Assembly (NCBI RefSeq): GCF_016461955.1
Contig: NZ_JADMNM010000003.1
Coordinates: 148,846-212,845, forward strand
Origin: Qipengyuania sp. YIM B01966
GTDB lineage: Bacteria > Pseudomonadota > Alphaproteobacteria > Sphingomonadales > Sphingomonadaceae
Length of the DNA: 64,000 bases
Reading direction: 5' to 3'
In this document: piece by piece, positions 19,688-30,668 of the stretch
How positions within the stretch are numbered: position 1 is the first letter of the stretch
Layout: each line of letters starts with the position of its first letter
The notes under the pieces: generated by a model
Seen by the model: only the letters and a program-made list of their open reading frames with translations
Databases searched by the model: none
What the model was told of the DNA's origin: nothing
Made by a program: the position numbers and the translations under genes

Positions 19688-20914
19688 ATGGACCTGAATG
19701 CCTCCCCCCTCGCTCTCCCCTTTCCCGAACTGCCCGCGATCGAGGGGGTCACGCTGCGTGTGGCGCGGGCGGGATATAAGGATTGGGACCGGGCCGATTT
19801 GACGCTGGTCGAACTTGCACCCGGCACTGCGGTCGCGGGGGTGTTCACGCGCAACGTCTGTTGTTCCAGCGAGGTGGAACTCGGCCGCGAGAGCGCGGTT
19901 GGCGGTACCGCGCGGGCGCTGGTGGTCAATGCGGGCAATTCCAACGCCTTCACCGGCTATCGCGGGCGCGAGGCGGTCGAGCAGATCATGGGGCAAGTGG
20001 CCGCTGCGCTCGAATGCGAGCCGGCCGAAGTGTTTGTCTCCTCCACCGGCGTCATCGGAGTGCCGCTGCCCCGCGACAAGGCGCGCGCAGGGGTCGCGGC
20101 GGTGCTGGCGGCGGCGCCTTGCACTTGGGAGGATGCCGCGCGCGCGATTGGCACGACGGACACCTTTCCCAAAGGCGCGGTGGCGCACGCGATGATCGGC
20201 GAGACTCGCGTCACTCTCGCCGGGGTCATCAAGGGCAGCGGGATGATCGCCCCCGATATGGCGACGATGCTGGGCTATATCTTCACCGATGCGGCGGTTA
20301 CGCCGACGCTGCTTCAAGAGATGCTGAGCGCGGCCAACCTCCGGACGTTCTCGTGCATCACGGTCGATAGCGATACTTCGACCAGCGACACGGTTTTGGC
20401 ATTTGCCACTGGCCAAGCGCGAAACCCGGTGCTGACCACGATGGAGGATGCAGGCGCCGAGGCGTTTGCCGCAGCGCTGTCGGATGTCTGCCATCAACTC
20501 GCGCTGCTGGTCGTCCGCGATGGCGAAGGGGCGCAGAAATTGATTGAAATCGCTGTGTCGGGCGCGGTGTCCGACGACAGCGCCCGCCGGATCGGCCTGG
20601 CGATTGCCAACTCGCCTTTGGTCAAAACCGCGATTGCCGGAGAGGATGCCAATTGGGGCCGCGTGGTGATGGCCGTCGGGAAAGCGGGTGAGCCGGCTGA
20701 CCGCGACCGGCTGTCGATCGGTTTCGGCGGCGTATGGGCGGCGCGCGACGGCATCCCGCTGCCCGATTATGACGAGGCGCCGGTCGCGCGCCATCTGGCC
20801 GGGCGCGAAATCCGGGTGGATGTCGATCTCGGGCTTGGCAACGGCCGTGCCACGGTATGGACCTGCGATCTCACGCATGGCTACATCGCGATCAACGCTG
20901 ATTATCGCTCGTGA
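19688..20914 (+). CDS. argJ: Bifunctional glutamate N-acetyltransferase / ornithine acetyltransferase ArgJ
   Basis: A 408-residue enzyme of arginine biosynthesis that moves acetyl from N-acetylornithine to glutamate, and may also use acetyl-CoA. It is made as a precursor that self-cleaves before Thr193 in KGSGMIAPDMATMLGY. VVNAGNSNAFTG, SSTGVIGVPLP and GEDANWGRVVMAVGKAG are family signatures. The ribosome-binding site before ATG 19688 is weak. Its TGA overlaps the GTG of the next gene (GTGA), so the two are translationally coupled. Confidence 0.96.
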   Translation: MDLNASPLALPFPELPAIEGVTLRVARAGYKDWDRADLTLVELAPGTAVAGVFTRNVCCSSEVELGRESAVGGTARALVVNAGNSNAFTGYRGREAVEQIMGQVAAALECEPAEVFVSSTGVIGVPLPRDKARAGVAAVLAAAPCTWEDAARAIGTTDTFPKGAVAHAMIGETRVTLAGVIKGSGMIAPDMATMLGYIFTDAAVTPTLLQEMLSAANLRTFSCITVDSDTSTSDTVLAFATGQARNPVLTTMEDAGAEAFAAALSDVCHQLALLVVRDGEGAQKLIEIAVSGAVSDDSARRIGLAIANSPLVKTAIAGEDANWGRVVMAVGKAGEPADRDRLSIGFGGVWAARDGIPLPDYDEAPVARHLAGREIRVDVDLGLGNGRATVWTCDLTHGYIAINADYRS

Positions 20915-21711
20915 CGGCGCTCGACAAAGAGGTGCTGGCCCTGGTCCGTTCGGTCTCCGACCGGATCATCCTTCCGCGCTATCAGCGGCTGTCAGCCGAT
21001 CAGATCGAGGAAAAGGCGACCGACGATTTCGTCACGATAGCTGACCGGGAGTCGGAACTGGCGCTCGCCGAGGGGCTGGCGCGGATCGACCCCTCGCTGC
21101 CGATCGTGGGCGAAGAAGCCGTCCATGCCGATCCGGCCGGGCAGGCCGCGCTGTCAGGGGCGTGCTGGATCGTCGACCCGCTTGATGGCACGCACAACTT
21201 CGCCGCTGGCCGTCCGCCGTTCGGTATCCTGATCGCGCGATCCGATGGCGGCATCTGCCGTTCTGGATGGATCTATGACTGCCTCAGCGGCCGGTTCTGT
21301 TCAGCGCACGAAGGCACGGGTGCGTTCATTAACGGCACCAGGATCACCGCACACAGCACGGACGAACACCCGCCGGTCGCCGCGCTCTCTATGCTGTTTC
21401 TCGACCCCGCCAAGCGCGCCCGGATGAAGCAGGCGATCACCCCCCATTATCGGGTGGTCGACATTCCGCGCTGCGCGGCGGAGCAATATCCCCGCCTTGC
21501 GCTCGGCGCCAACGACGTGTCCTATTTCGAGCGCACGCTGGCGTGGGATCATGCCGCGGGCGTCTTGTTCCTCAATGAAGCCGGTGGCCGCGCAGCGCGG
21601 CCCGATGGTCGGCCATACCGGGTGGATGAGCACGACCAACCGGGGCTCATTGGTGCGGCCAGCCCGGCCCTGTGGGACGCTCTGGCCGAACGCTTGCAGG
21701 ACGTTATCTAG
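20911..21711 (+). CDS. Inositol monophosphatase family protein
   Basis: A 266-residue magnesium-dependent sugar-phosphate phosphatase. It has the metal-binding motifs GEE (67-69), [12 protein letters not shown] (86-97) and [17 protein letters not shown]. Substrate cannot be told from sequence: inositol phosphate, histidinol phosphate or 3'-phosphoadenosine phosphate are options. Translation starts at GTG 20911, coupled to argJ by a GTGA overlap, which makes histidinol-phosphatase or another amino-acid role worth considering. Its stop shares CTAG with the convergent trxA stop. Confidence 0.9.
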   Translation: MTALDKEVLALVRSVSDRIILPRYQRLSADQIEEKATDDFVTIADRESELALAEGLARIDPSLPIVGEEAVHADPAGQAALSGACWIVDPLDGTHNFAAGRPPFGILIARSDGGICRSGWIYDCLSGRFCSAHEGTGAFINGTRITAHSTDEHPPVAALSMLFLDPAKRARMKQAITPHYRVVDIPRCAAEQYPRLALGANDVSYFERTLAWDHAAGVLFLNEAGGRAARPDGRPYRVDEHDQPGLIGAASPALWDALAERLQDVI

Positions 21712-22028
21712 AGGACGCTTTCAAGCCAGCTCTTGAGCTGACCCTTGGGCGCAGCCCCCAGCTTGTGCGCCACCGGCTCGCCGTTCTTGAACAGCACCAG
21801 CAGCGGAATCGATTGGACCCCGATGTTGCCGGGCACATCAGTGTTTTCCATGATGTCCATCTTGGCGATAGTTACCTGCCCGGCCATCTCGTCGGCGATT
21901 TCCTCCAGTGCCGGCCCGATCATCTTGCACGGACCGCACCATTCGGCCCAGAAATCGACCAGCACGGGGGTGTCCGATTGAAGAACATCGCTCTGAAAGC
22001 TGGCATCGGTGACGGCTTTGGTCGGCAT
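21708..22028 (-). CDS. trxA: Thioredoxin
   Basis: A 106-residue thioredoxin. The redox motif is WCGPC (Cys31, Cys34) in [13 protein letters not shown], and the cis-proline loop is in [14 protein letters not shown] chose ATG 22028 because AGGAGA lies about eight bases upstream and the length fits the family; the frame opens to 22082 over the addA stop. It is the last gene of the divL-addA strand run, 50 bp after addA. Confidence 0.95.
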   Translation of the reverse strand: MPTKAVTDASFQSDVLQSDTPVLVDFWAEWCGPCKMIGPALEEIADEMAGQVTIAKMDIMENTDVPGNIGVQSIPLLVLFKNGEPVAHKLGAAPKGQLKSWLESVL

Positions 22029-22078
22029 TTCGCATATCTCCTGTATCTGGGCCATATCTAGGGGTTTGCGCGCGCCGC

Positions 22079-25000
22079 TCAATGGCTGACGGACCAGTGG
22101 AGCGCGTCGGGCGGCAATTCGATCAGCAGCGGCGTGTGCGTATAAAGAAGCGCGGCGCGGACAGCGCGGCCGGGATAGATCGCTCGCAACGCTGCGGCGT
22201 AGGCCGCCATCTGCCGGACGGTCGCGGCGGGCACCTCGGCCAGCGTGCGCGGCGGGCGGCGGGTGGTCTTGAAATCCACCACGGTGACGCGCTCAGGCTC
22301 GACCAGCAGGCGATCGGCGGTTCCGGCGATGACCTGCCCTTCGACCGTTGCGGCGAGCGGCACCTCGGCCAGCGCGTCCGGCCCGAACAGCGCGGCCCAG
22401 GCGGGTTGCGCCAACACGCCCAGCGCCGCGCCCAGCACCTCGCTGCGTTCGGCAGGGTCGAGCTCACCCGCCTGCCGCGCCAGCCACGCCGCGGCGAGTG
22501 ATAGCCGTTCCGCCGCATCAAGCGCCGGTAGGCGTTCGAGCAAGGCGTGGATCAGCACCCCGCGCCGCGCTGCGCTCTTCAACGCATCGGCGGGGAGCGG
22601 CGGATCGGGGGCCTGATCCGCTCCGGCAGCAGAGGGCGCCAGCGGACGCGGCGGGCGTGGTTCAGCACCCACCGGGTGGGTCGCCCAACCAGGTAGAGCC
22701 GTCGCCTCAGTCGGCTTGCCCGCCGCACGACTGGCGCTCAGTTCGGCCGTGAGCGGGGCGCCGTCGCCGCGCCGCCAGGTGCGACCCCAGATAAAATCGG
22801 GCTCACCTTCACCAGCCATCAGCGGGCGCAGCCGTGCATACCAGCTGTCGGCCGCCGGCACCTGCTCGCGCTTGCCTAGCGCACCGCCGACGAACAGCGC
22901 TTCTTCGGCGCGGGTCATCGCGACGTAGAGCAGCCGCCAGTGCTCCTCGCGCTCAGCCTTGCGCTCGGCTTCTTCCGAGGCGGCTACCGGGCCGACCTTA
23001 TGTTCCTTGGCCAGCGGCGGCAGCGGAATGCGCCTAGCTGCCTCTGCACCCGGCGGCTGATCGGGCAACGTCAGGCCGCGCGTGCGCGACGAATCCGGAT
23101 TGCCCGTCGCATCGGCGAGAATCACGATCGGCGCCTGTAGCCCCTTGGCACCATGGACGGTCATCACCCGCACCAGATCGCCCGCCCCTTCCGCCTCGCG
23201 CTTCAACTCGCCATCGCCACCGGCGAACCAGCGCAGGAAGCCATGCAGGCTTGGCGTATTGGTCGCGGCGAACGCCATCGCTGCATTGAGCAGCTCGTCG
23301 ATCGGATCATTGGCCTCACGCCCCAGCCGCGCGACCAGCTTGCGCCGGCCCTGCCACGGCCCAACCAGCAACCAATGCAGCAGGGCCTGCGGCGGCTCGA
23401 AATCGGCCAGCCTGAGCAATTCGCCAAGCCGAGCGACGGTTTCCGTCACCAACGGCGCATCGCTCCCCTGCAGATGCTCCCACAGGCGCTGATGCGGCTG
23501 GTCACGCCAGCCATGGGTGAGCAGATCGTCCTGCGTCCAGCCGATCAGGGGCGAGACCAGCAGATTGGCGAGCGTCAGATCGTCCCATGGCTGCGCGGCG
23601 AACCCCAGCGCGGCGATCAGATCGCGCACTGCCAGCGGCGCTGCCAGCCGCAGCCGGTCAACCCCCGCCACCGGCACCCCGGCAGCGTGCAGACGGGCGA
23701 CAATCAGCCCGGCCAGTTCCTTGCGCTTGCGCACCAGCACCATGATGTCGCCCGGCCCCGCCAGCCGCTCGCGTCCCTTGACCAAGGGAAATCCGTTATC
23801 GAGCCATTGGCGGACCTGCCGGGCGATCCGGTCGGCCAACCGCCGCTCCGGCTCGCTGAGCCAGTTGCTCTGGTTTTCATCGTCGGCAGCGGCCGCTTCT
23901 GGCTCTTCCGAGTGGGCCGAAACCGGTTCCCACAACACCACCTGCCCCGGCCGCTCGTCGCCCTTGTGCGCATCAGGCTTGGTTGCCAGCCCGATCGCCT
24001 CGTGGCCGATGGCGCCGAGCGCCTCGTCCACGAAATCGAGCACGACCTGCGCGGTCCGGTACGAACGGCCCAGCCCCAGATCGACCAGCTCTCGCGGCAG
24101 CGTGTTGGCCCGTGCCTCTGCTGCCGCCTGCCGGGCAGCACGCATCAGGTCGCGATATTGATCGCCCGCGCGGCGGAAATTTTCCGGGCTGGTGCCCTGA
24201 AAGCGGAAGATCGCCTGCTTGTAGTCACCCACTACGAACACGGTCCGCAGCCGGTCGCCGCGCTGCCCTTCGCCGGCATAGAACTCTTCGGTCAGCGCAT
24301 TGATGATCTGCCACTGCGCCTCATTGGTATCCTGCGCCTCGTCGATCAGCAGATGGTCGAACTCGCGGTCGAGCTTGTAGCGAATCCAGGCCGACAGGTC
24401 GGAGCGGGTCAGCAGCGCCGCCGCACGGCGGATCAGATCGTCGAAATCGATCAGCCCCTCGCGCCGCTTGGCTTCGTCCCAGGCCAGCGCGAACCGGCGT
24501 CCGAGTTCGAGCGCGGGCGTCAGGAATTGCGCCAATTCGCCCAGCGCCCGCCGTTCCTCTATCGCCAGCAATGCCGCGATGACGGCTTCGGCGTGGGCAG
24601 CATAGTCGGGGTCGATTTTGGCGAGGCTCTTGAGCGAGCGCGGCGCGCCGGCCTGCGTGAACAGTGCATCGTAGAGCGCACTGCAGCCCGCATTACGGGC
24701 CGGCGGATCGCCCGCCAGCCAGTCTTCCACCGCATCCGCCATGTCCTGTCCGGTCGCCGCGCCCCATCCGCGCGCGGCGGCCACGCAGCGGCGCAGCGCC
24801 GCGCAATCGAAGCGGTCATCCGCGCACAAAGCGGCCAGCGCCGCTTCCTCGTCCTCCTCAGCACCGTCCAGCCCGAGGAGGCTCCGCACCCGCCCCGCCA
24901 TCGGCGGCTGCCATGCGCCAGCGCCGAACCACGCCTCGCGCATATTGGCGCAGCGCATCAGCCAGGCGCGAACGCCGTCCGGCCCGAGCCGCAGCGACAG

Positions 25001-25558
25001 CGCGGCGAGGCTGTCCATCAGTGCACCGTCGCCGCTCTCTTCCGCTGCCACCAGCAGATCGGCCAGCACCTGATGGGCCAGCAGATCGCGGTCACGGTCC
25101 TCCATCGGCCGGGTGCCGGCCATCAGCCCGGCCTCTTCGGGGAACGCCGCGAGCAGCCATTGCGCGAAGGCGTGGATGGTATCGATCCGGAGCCCGCCAC
25201 CGGGGCAGTCGAGCACGCTGGCAAACAGTGTACGGGCCCGCGCAATGGTTGCCTGATCGTGTGGCGCGCCAATCGCCATCAGGTCTTTGGCGAGCCGCGT
25301 TTCAGGCAGGCGGACCCACCGCGCGAGCACCGCATTGACCCGCGTGGCCATCTCCGCCGCGCCCGCCTTGGTGAAGGTAAGACAGAGGATTTGCCCCGGC
25401 GCGACGCCCGGTTGCAGCAGCAGCCGCAGCACCCGCGCCGAGAGCACCTGCGTCTTGCCCGTCCCGGCCGAGGCTGACAGCCAGACACTATCCGCCGGAT
25501 CGACCGCCTTGGCCTGCTCGTCCTTCAGCGGATAGACCTGCCCGCCCCCGCCGCTCAT
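22079..25558 (-). CDS. addA: Double-strand break repair helicase-nuclease AddA
   Basis: A 1159-residue UvrD-like helicase with a C-terminal RecB-type nuclease. Walker A is SASAGTGKT (28-36). [13 protein letters not shown] is the helicase motif II region, [17 protein letters not shown] a motif V/VI region, and [13 protein letters not shown] the nuclease catalytic core near the C-terminus. With AddB it resects double-strand ends for RecA loading, replacing RecBCD. ATG 25558 overlaps the TGA of addB as ATGA. Confidence 0.95.
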   Translation of the reverse strand: MSGGGGQVYPLKDEQAKAVDPADSVWLSASAGTGKTQVLSARVLRLLLQPGVAPGQILCLTFTKAGAAEMATRVNAVLARWVRLPETRLAKDLMAIGAPHDQATIARARTLFASVLDCPGGGLRIDTIHAFAQWLLAAFPEEAGLMAGTRPMEDRDRDLLAHQVLADLLVAAEESGDGALMDSLAALSLRLGPDGVRAWLMRCANMREAWFGAGAWQPPMAGRVRSLLGLDGAEEDEEAALAALCADDRFDCAALRRCVAAARGWGAATGQDMADAVEDWLAGDPPARNAGCSALYDALFTQAGAPRSLKSLAKIDPDYAAHAEAVIAALLAIEERRALGELAQFLTPALELGRRFALAWDEAKRREGLIDFDDLIRRAAALLTRSDLSAWIRYKLDREFDHLLIDEAQDTNEAQWQIINALTEEFYAGEGQRGDRLRTVFVVGDYKQAIFRFQGTSPENFRRAGDQYRDLMRAARQAAAEARANTLPRELVDLGLGRSYRTAQVVLDFVDEALGAIGHEAIGLATKPDAHKGDERPGQVVLWEPVSAHSEEPEAAAADDENQSNWLSEPERRLADRIARQVRQWLDNGFPLVKGRERLAGPGDIMVLVRKRKELAGLIVARLHAAGVPVAGVDRLRLAAPLAVRDLIAALGFAAQPWDDLTLANLLVSPLIGWTQDDLLTHGWRDQPHQRLWEHLQGSDAPLVTETVARLGELLRLADFEPPQALLHWLLVGPWQGRRKLVARLGREANDPIDELLNAAMAFAATNTPSLHGFLRWFAGGDGELKREAEGAGDLVRVMTVHGAKGLQAPIVILADATGNPDSSRTRGLTLPDQPPGAEAARRIPLPPLAKEHKVGPVAASEEAERKAEREEHWRLLYVAMTRAEEALFVGGALGKREQVPAADSWYARLRPLMAGEGEPDFIWGRTWRRGDGAPLTAELSASRAAGKPTEATALPGWATHPVGAEPRPPRPLAPSAAGADQAPDPPLPADALKSAARRGVLIHALLERLPALDAAERLSLAAAWLARQAGELDPAERSEVLGAALGVLAQPAWAALFGPDALAEVPLAATVEGQVIAGTADRLLVEPERVTVVDFKTTRRPPRTLAEVPAATVRQMAAYAAALRAIYPGRAVRAALLYTHTPLLIELPPDALHWSVSH

Positions 25559-28530
25559 GCGCCGCCCCCTTTGGCCCCGGTATCGCGGAACACCCACTCA
25601 TCGAGCCGCATCAGCTGATCATAGGTGTCATAACCGGGCGCATCGGGGTTCAGCCGGGCGGTGAACGGCTCCTCCCCGAGGATCCAACGGTCGAGCGCGT
25701 CATCGAGAAAGAAGCGCGCCTGGGGGAGGAAATTGTCGGGCGGGATGCCGCTGCGTTTGTTGCCGTCGAGGACTGGCGTCGCAATATAGCCGAACCCAGT
25801 CGGACTTTTGGCATTACGAGCGAGCGACCAATATTCGAATTTCGACGGCGTGCCGGTTGCCTTGGGCCATGCGCCGGCCTCCGCCATCAGGCCCAGCGTG
25901 CCCAGTTGCAGCGCATAGCCCTTCTCGACCTGCGCGCCTGAAGGCGGGCTGCCGGTCTTGTAATCGACGATGGCCAGCGTCCCGTCATCCAGCCGGTCGA
26001 TGCGGTCCACCTTGCCGTGGATACGAACGCCGCGCACCATCATCTCGCCGCGTTCCTCGAACACCTCCGGCGTGCGACCTTGCTGTGCCGCCACCTCGGC
26101 GGTGGCCCATTCGAGCGCCTTCATCAAACGCGGCCGCCACAGGGCCAGCATCAGTGGATGCGGGCTCGCTTCGGCCAGCACGGCGTCGGCAATCGCCTCG
26201 ATCGAACCGCCTTGCTTGTGCCAGCGTTCGAGGATCGCGTGCGCCGCGATGCCGCGCCAGGCGGGGGTCGGCTCGGCATCGAGCGCATCGAGCGGGTTGA
26301 GGCGCAGGATCGCGCTGGCATAGAACTGGTACGGGTCGGACCGTAGCCGGTCGAGCGCGGTGACGCTGACCGGAACCTTGCGCTGTTCGACCGACGGGCA
26401 TGGTTCGGGCCGCTGATAGGGCTGCGCCGCCTCCGCATGATCGAGCGCGCGGGCGAGCGTTACCGCCCCGTGTTCGATGTGCTTGTCCAGCAAATCCTCG
26501 CCCAGCAAGGCGCGCACCCGCAGCACGAAGCGCGAGGGGATGGCCGGGCCCGCAGCGTCGCGCCGGGCATAGCTCAGCACAACGTCAGGCGCGCCGAGCA
26601 GGCCCGCCAGATCGTGCGCGGCGAGGCCGATACGGAAATCGGCGCCCGGCACACCCAGCGCGCGCAGGATGGCCGGCGCAAGCAGCGGATCGGTCGCCGG
26701 CCGGGCAGGCCAGCTGCCTTCGGTCAGCCCGGCGCAGATGACCAGATCGGCGCGCGTCATACGGCTCTCGAGCAGGCCATAGATCGCCAGCCGTGGATGG
26801 CCGCCATAGGGTGGGCGAACCTGCACCGCGTCGCAGAAATCGCGCAGGATCGGCGCCAGATCGCGCGGCTCGATGGCGAGGCTGCCCTCCTCGGCGTTGA
26901 GCCTCAGATCGTCCAGCAGCATGGCGAGCGCGCGGCCATCCTCGCGGCTCCACAGCTCCGCGCCGGCCAGCGCCTCGCCCGCTTGGGTCAGCCGCTCGAT
27001 CCAAGCGCCGAGCGGCAGCGCGTCCCCTTCGAGCAGCGGCGCGAGGATGGAGGCGACCTCGTCCCACCAGTTGGTGAGCTTGTGCTTCTCGGCCAGCTCG
27101 CCCAGCGGGCCGAGGCCGGGCGAGGGGCGCGGGCCGCGCAGCACGAGGTCGAGCCGGCGCGCCTGTTGCAGCCAGCGCGCGCGCTCCTCCCCCCGCCGCA
27201 CCAGCGGGTGTTCGAGCAGCGCCATCAGCGGCACCGGCGCCGCCTGCTGCGCCGCGACATCGGCCAGCAGCAGGAACAACCGGCCCGCGGCGCTTTGCGA
27301 CAAGGCGATGCCTGCCGAATCGTCCGCCGCGATGTTCCAGCGGGCAAGATGCTGGACGATCCGCGCGGCCAGCCCGCGATCGGGGGTGACAATCGCGACG
27401 CGGCGCTCGGGCACCTCCAGCGCCTCACGCGCCAGCAGCGCGGCGGCCTGCGCCTCTTCCTCCGGCCCGGCGCTTTCCATCACCCGCACCCCGGCGAGGC
27501 GGCGCTTGTCTGCGGGCAGATCGACCCACGCCTTGCTGGCTTGCGGAGGCAGGAACAGCGAGGAAATCGCATGGCTGCGTTCGGGCGCGGCGGCGGCGAT
27601 CCCGCGCCGATGCCATGGCTGCACCTCCTCGCGGGCGATGCCCATTCGGTTTAGCAACAGCTTCAGATGGTATTGCGGGTGCGTGACCGCATCGCCGGTT
27701 GCGAAGGGCGCCTCGCCCTCGGCCGCCGCCCCGGCGCTGCCCAGTTCATCCCATACCTCGGCGCTGAGCGAGAGGTCGAGATCGGGCAGGATCACCGCGC
27801 CCGCCGGCAATTCGCTGACCACCCGCAGCATCCGGGCGAGCGCGGGCGCGGCGCTGGTGACACCGGCGGCAATGATCGGATAGGCGGGCGGCCCGGCCCG
27901 CCAGCGGCGCGCAGCATGGTCGAACAGGCGGTTGCGGCGGGTGGCGGCATCGACCTCGCCGCGCGCATCGAGTTCGGCCAGCCAGCGCGCCTGGATGGCG
28001 GCGAACAGCCGGATATTGCCGCGCCAGTGATCGGCGAGGTTTTCCAGCCGGTCGAGCACGGTGTCGGACAGCAGTGCCTCGGGCGCGATATCCTCGACCA
28101 GCAGCCGGTCCATGACTGCAGCGATGTCGCGCGCCAGGCGCAGCAGCGCAGGCGCTGGCGGGGCATCCGCGCCCAGCTCGACGCGAAGCAATTCAGCGAG
28201 GCGCAACAACCGCCGGGTGGGATCGGCCGCAGGCGGGATGTCGGCAGCGCCCAGCGGATCGAGCAGCGCCCCCAGCGCCTCGTCCAGGTCAAGCGCGCCG
28301 GCCACCACCATCCGCGGTAGCAGCAGACCATCGCGGCCGGTTTCCCCCGCATTGCGGATGAACGCCTCGGTGATCGTCCGTACCGCGCGGGTGGAGGGCA
28401 GCAGCATCGTCAGCCGCGCCAAGCCGAGGCCGTACTCGAAATAGCGGGGCACAATGCCCGCCACCAGCGCATCGGCAAAGCCGCGATGGGCGGCAATCGA
28501 ATAGACCGTGGGCCGCGTCGGCTCAGCCAC
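25555..28530 (-). CDS. addB: Double-strand break repair protein AddB
   Basis: A 991-residue partner of AddA. The N-terminal two thirds are a degenerate helicase fold with YGLGLARLTMLLPSTRAVRTI but no Walker A, as expected for AddB. The C-terminal RecB-like nuclease has IHGKVDRIDRLDDGTLAIVDYKTGSPPSG. I see no iron-sulfur cysteine cluster of the Bacillus type. Translation starts at GTG 28530, which overlaps the end of murU by eight bases; addA follows with an ATGA overlap. Confidence 0.93.
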   Translation of the reverse strand: MAEPTRPTVYSIAAHRGFADALVAGIVPRYFEYGLGLARLTMLLPSTRAVRTITEAFIRNAGETGRDGLLLPRMVVAGALDLDEALGALLDPLGAADIPPAADPTRRLLRLAELLRVELGADAPPAPALLRLARDIAAVMDRLLVEDIAPEALLSDTVLDRLENLADHWRGNIRLFAAIQARWLAELDARGEVDAATRRNRLFDHAARRWRAGPPAYPIIAAGVTSAAPALARMLRVVSELPAGAVILPDLDLSLSAEVWDELGSAGAAAEGEAPFATGDAVTHPQYHLKLLLNRMGIAREEVQPWHRRGIAAAAPERSHAISSLFLPPQASKAWVDLPADKRRLAGVRVMESAGPEEEAQAAALLAREALEVPERRVAIVTPDRGLAARIVQHLARWNIAADDSAGIALSQSAAGRLFLLLADVAAQQAAPVPLMALLEHPLVRRGEERARWLQQARRLDLVLRGPRPSPGLGPLGELAEKHKLTNWWDEVASILAPLLEGDALPLGAWIERLTQAGEALAGAELWSREDGRALAMLLDDLRLNAEEGSLAIEPRDLAPILRDFCDAVQVRPPYGGHPRLAIYGLLESRMTRADLVICAGLTEGSWPARPATDPLLAPAILRALGVPGADFRIGLAAHDLAGLLGAPDVVLSYARRDAAGPAIPSRFVLRVRALLGEDLLDKHIEHGAVTLARALDHAEAAQPYQRPEPCPSVEQRKVPVSVTALDRLRSDPYQFYASAILRLNPLDALDAEPTPAWRGIAAHAILERWHKQGGSIEAIADAVLAEASPHPLMLALWRPRLMKALEWATAEVAAQQGRTPEVFEERGEMMVRGVRIHGKVDRIDRLDDGTLAIVDYKTGSPPSGAQVEKGYALQLGTLGLMAEAGAWPKATGTPSKFEYWSLARNAKSPTGFGYIATPVLDGNKRSGIPPDNFLPQARFFLDDALDRWILGEEPFTARLNPDAPGYDTYDQLMRLDEWVFRDTGAKGGGA

Positions 28531-29242
28531 CGGCCAGCGCCGCCTCGGTCGGCCGGATCGCGCCCGGCGTGCCGACCTCGTACCACAGGCCCGAATAGAC
28601 CGCGCCGTAGAGCCGCCCCTCTTCGATCGCCCTTTGCCACAGGATATTGGTCGAAAACGGCCCCTCCGGCGCCTCGCGCAGCAGCCGGTGCGCGACCAGT
28701 TGCAGGCCGATATAGATATAGGGCGCGACCCGTCCCGGCCTGGCGCGGCTCAACCGGCCGGCGGCGTCGAGATGGAAGTCGCCAAGCCCCTCGTGGTGGA
28801 AGGCGCGCGGGTGCGGCACCACGAGGAGGAGCGCGTCCATCGTCGCGGGGTTCCACTGTGCGGAGAGTTCATGGAGCGCGTTTTGCGGGCCGTCGATCCA
28901 CACATTGTCGCTGTTCACGCAGAAGAACGGATCGGGCAGATGCGGCAGCGCCTTGAGCATTCCCCCGCCGGTTTCAAGCAGTTGCTGCCGTTCGTCGGAG
29001 ATCGTGATCGCCAGATCGCGGCGGGCGGCGCAATGGGCTTCGACCTGTTCGGCGAGGTAGTGCACATTGACCACCGCGCGGGTCACGCCGGCGGCGACGA
29101 TGTGGTCAAGTGCATGATCCAGCAGTGCTTTTCCCGCGACACGGACGAGCGGTTTGGGCTGGGTCGCGGTTAGCGGGCGCATCCGCTTGCCGAGGCCCGC
29201 CGCCATCACCATGGCGGTGTCGGAGGCCAGTTTCGCGGTCAC
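28523..29242 (-). CDS. murU: N-acetylmuramate-1-phosphate uridylyltransferase MurU
   Basis: A 239-residue nucleotidyltransferase. AMVMAAGLGKRMRPLTATQPKP is the sugar-1-phosphate nucleotidyltransferase signature, and ISDERQQLLETGGGMLKALP, FFCVNSDNVW and GLWYEVGTP follow. The preceding gene is an AmgK-type kinase; together they convert MurNAc to UDP-MurNAc in cell-wall recycling, bypassing de novo synthesis and its fosfomycin-sensitive step. GTG 29242 overlaps the kinase TGA (GTGA). Confidence 0.9.
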   Translation of the reverse strand: MTAKLASDTAMVMAAGLGKRMRPLTATQPKPLVRVAGKALLDHALDHIVAAGVTRAVVNVHYLAEQVEAHCAARRDLAITISDERQQLLETGGGMLKALPHLPDPFFCVNSDNVWIDGPQNALHELSAQWNPATMDALLLVVPHPRAFHHEGLGDFHLDAAGRLSRARPGRVAPYIYIGLQLVAHRLLREAPEGPFSTNILWQRAIEEGRLYGAVYSGLWYEVGTPGAIRPTEAALAGG

Positions 29243-30225
29243 GAAAAAGCGCCGTGCCGGGCGCGGATTTCAGCAGGAATATTCGCGTCAAACCATGCGC
29301 TTACAGCCGCAAGTTCACCATGCGCCAGATCGCGTTCGAGCGCCTGCCAGACGCGCGGGATCATCGACAGATAGCGATCCTTGCCATCGCGGCGCGAAAG
29401 GCGGGTGAAAATGCCGACGATCTTGGCATTCCGCTGCCCGCCGAGCCGTGCATAGTCAGCGTCGAATTGAGCATCGACGTTGATCAAAGAGCGGTAATGC
29501 GTGATCATCGCGTGCTCAAGACCGACGGACACGTCCCGCCGCGCATCCTGCAGCAGCGATACGAGATCATAGGCCGGGTGCCCGACCAGCGCGTCCTGAA
29601 AATCGATCAGCCCCTGTTCGCCGCCGCCATCGGCCGCCGGGCCGAGCAGCATGATATTTTCCGCATGATAATCGCGCAGCACCGTAACGCCGGGATCTTG
29701 CCGGCTGAGCAGCGGGGTCAACACTTCGGTCCACGCGGCATCCCACCCCGCTTGGTCCACCGTCAGCCCCTGCGCCGGGCAGAACCATTCGGTGAACAGC
29801 CGCGCCTCGCGCAGAAATTCGGCCAGGGAATAGGGGCGGAACGGCCCCGGCGGCGAGCGGTGCAGCGCGGCCAGCGCATCGATCGCCGCGCGATAGGCGC
29901 CATGCTCGGCCGAGGGATGGAGGTCGAGCCAGTCGCGCATCCGGTCATCCCCGAAATCTTCCAGCAGCACCCAGCCGGCGGCCGCATCCTGCGCCAGGAT
30001 CGCCGGGGCGCGGTGGCCGTGGCCGGCCAGCCATTCGCCCACCGCGATGAACGGGCGCGGGTCTTCATGCGGCGGCGGTGCGTGCATCAGCATCGCCCCT
30101 CGGCCTTCGTCACGGATGCGGAAATAGCGGCGGAACGACGCATCGCCGGGCAGCGGCGTGACCAGCGCGCCGCCCCAGCCCGACTGCGTGAGGAAATCGT
30201 CCAGCCCGTCAGGAAGTGCGTTCAT
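29239..30225 (-). CDS. amgK: Anomeric N-acetylmuramate / N-acetylglucosamine kinase AmgK
   Basis: A 328-residue aminoglycoside phosphotransferase-fold kinase. LPGDASFRRYFRI is the nucleotide-binding start, VTVLRDYHAENIML the catalytic loop, and LIDFQDALVGHPAYDLVSLLQDARR the metal-binding DFxD-like segment. It phosphorylates MurNAc at C1, giving the substrate of the adjacent MurU. ATG 30225 overlaps the tsaE stop (ATGA); the frame opens to 30351 inside tsaE. Confidence 0.9.
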   Translation of the reverse strand: MNALPDGLDDFLTQSGWGGALVTPLPGDASFRRYFRIRDEGRGAMLMHAPPPHEDPRPFIAVGEWLAGHGHRAPAILAQDAAAGWVLLEDFGDDRMRDWLDLHPSAEHGAYRAAIDALAALHRSPPGPFRPYSLAEFLREARLFTEWFCPAQGLTVDQAGWDAAWTEVLTPLLSRQDPGVTVLRDYHAENIMLLGPAADGGGEQGLIDFQDALVGHPAYDLVSLLQDARRDVSVGLEHAMITHYRSLINVDAQFDADYARLGGQRNAKIVGIFTRLSRRDGKDRYLSMIPRVWQALERDLAHGELAAVSAWFDANIPAEIRARHGAFS

Positions 30226-30668
30226 GGCCAGCGCGTTTGCCAATGCGCCCCCGGCTCGGCAATCGCAATCCGCTGCCCCTCCCCGACAATTTCGAGCCGC
30301 ACCGCAAGGCAGGCCGGATCGTGCGCGAAGCCGCCGGCCATTTCGGGCCATTCGGCGATCAGCGCCGCGCCGTCGCGATAATCGTCGAGGCCCAGTTCGG
30401 CGGCGTCTTCGGGCCGCTCCAGCCGGTAGAAATCGGCATGGACCACCGGCGGCTCAAGCGTGTCGTAGGTCTCGATGATGGTGAAAGTAGGCGACGGCAC
30501 CTCGCCCGCATGGCCGAGCGCGGCGAGGATCGCGCGGGCCAGCGTGGTCTTGCCCGCCCCCAGCCCGCCCGACAGCGCGACCACATCGCCCGCGCGCAGC
30601 ATCGCCGCGATGCGCCGGCCGAGCGCCTCGGTCGCGGCATGGTCGGGCAAGGCGATCGGTGCGCTCAT
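30222..30668 (-). CDS. tsaE: tRNA threonylcarbamoyladenosine synthesis ATPase TsaE
   Basis: A 148-residue ATPase with Walker A GGLGAGKT (34-41), SPTFTIIETY and HADFYRL, the TsaE signatures. It supports TsaB/TsaD in making t6A37 on ANN-decoding tRNAs. It overlaps divL upstream and amgK downstream by four bases each, in an order common in alphaproteobacteria (from memory). Confidence 0.95.
   Translation of the reverse strand: MSAPIALPDHAATEALGRRIAAMLRAGDVVALSGGLGAGKTTLARAILAALGHAGEVPSPTFTIIETYDTLEPPVVHADFYRLERPEDAAELGLDDYRDGAALIAEWPEMAGGFAHDPACLAVRLEIVGEGQRIAIAEPGAHWQTRWP

Noticed and set aside
23153..25477. 774-codon plus-strand frame opposite addA
   Set aside because: AddA motifs on the minus strand are complete; the frame arises from third-position GC bias.
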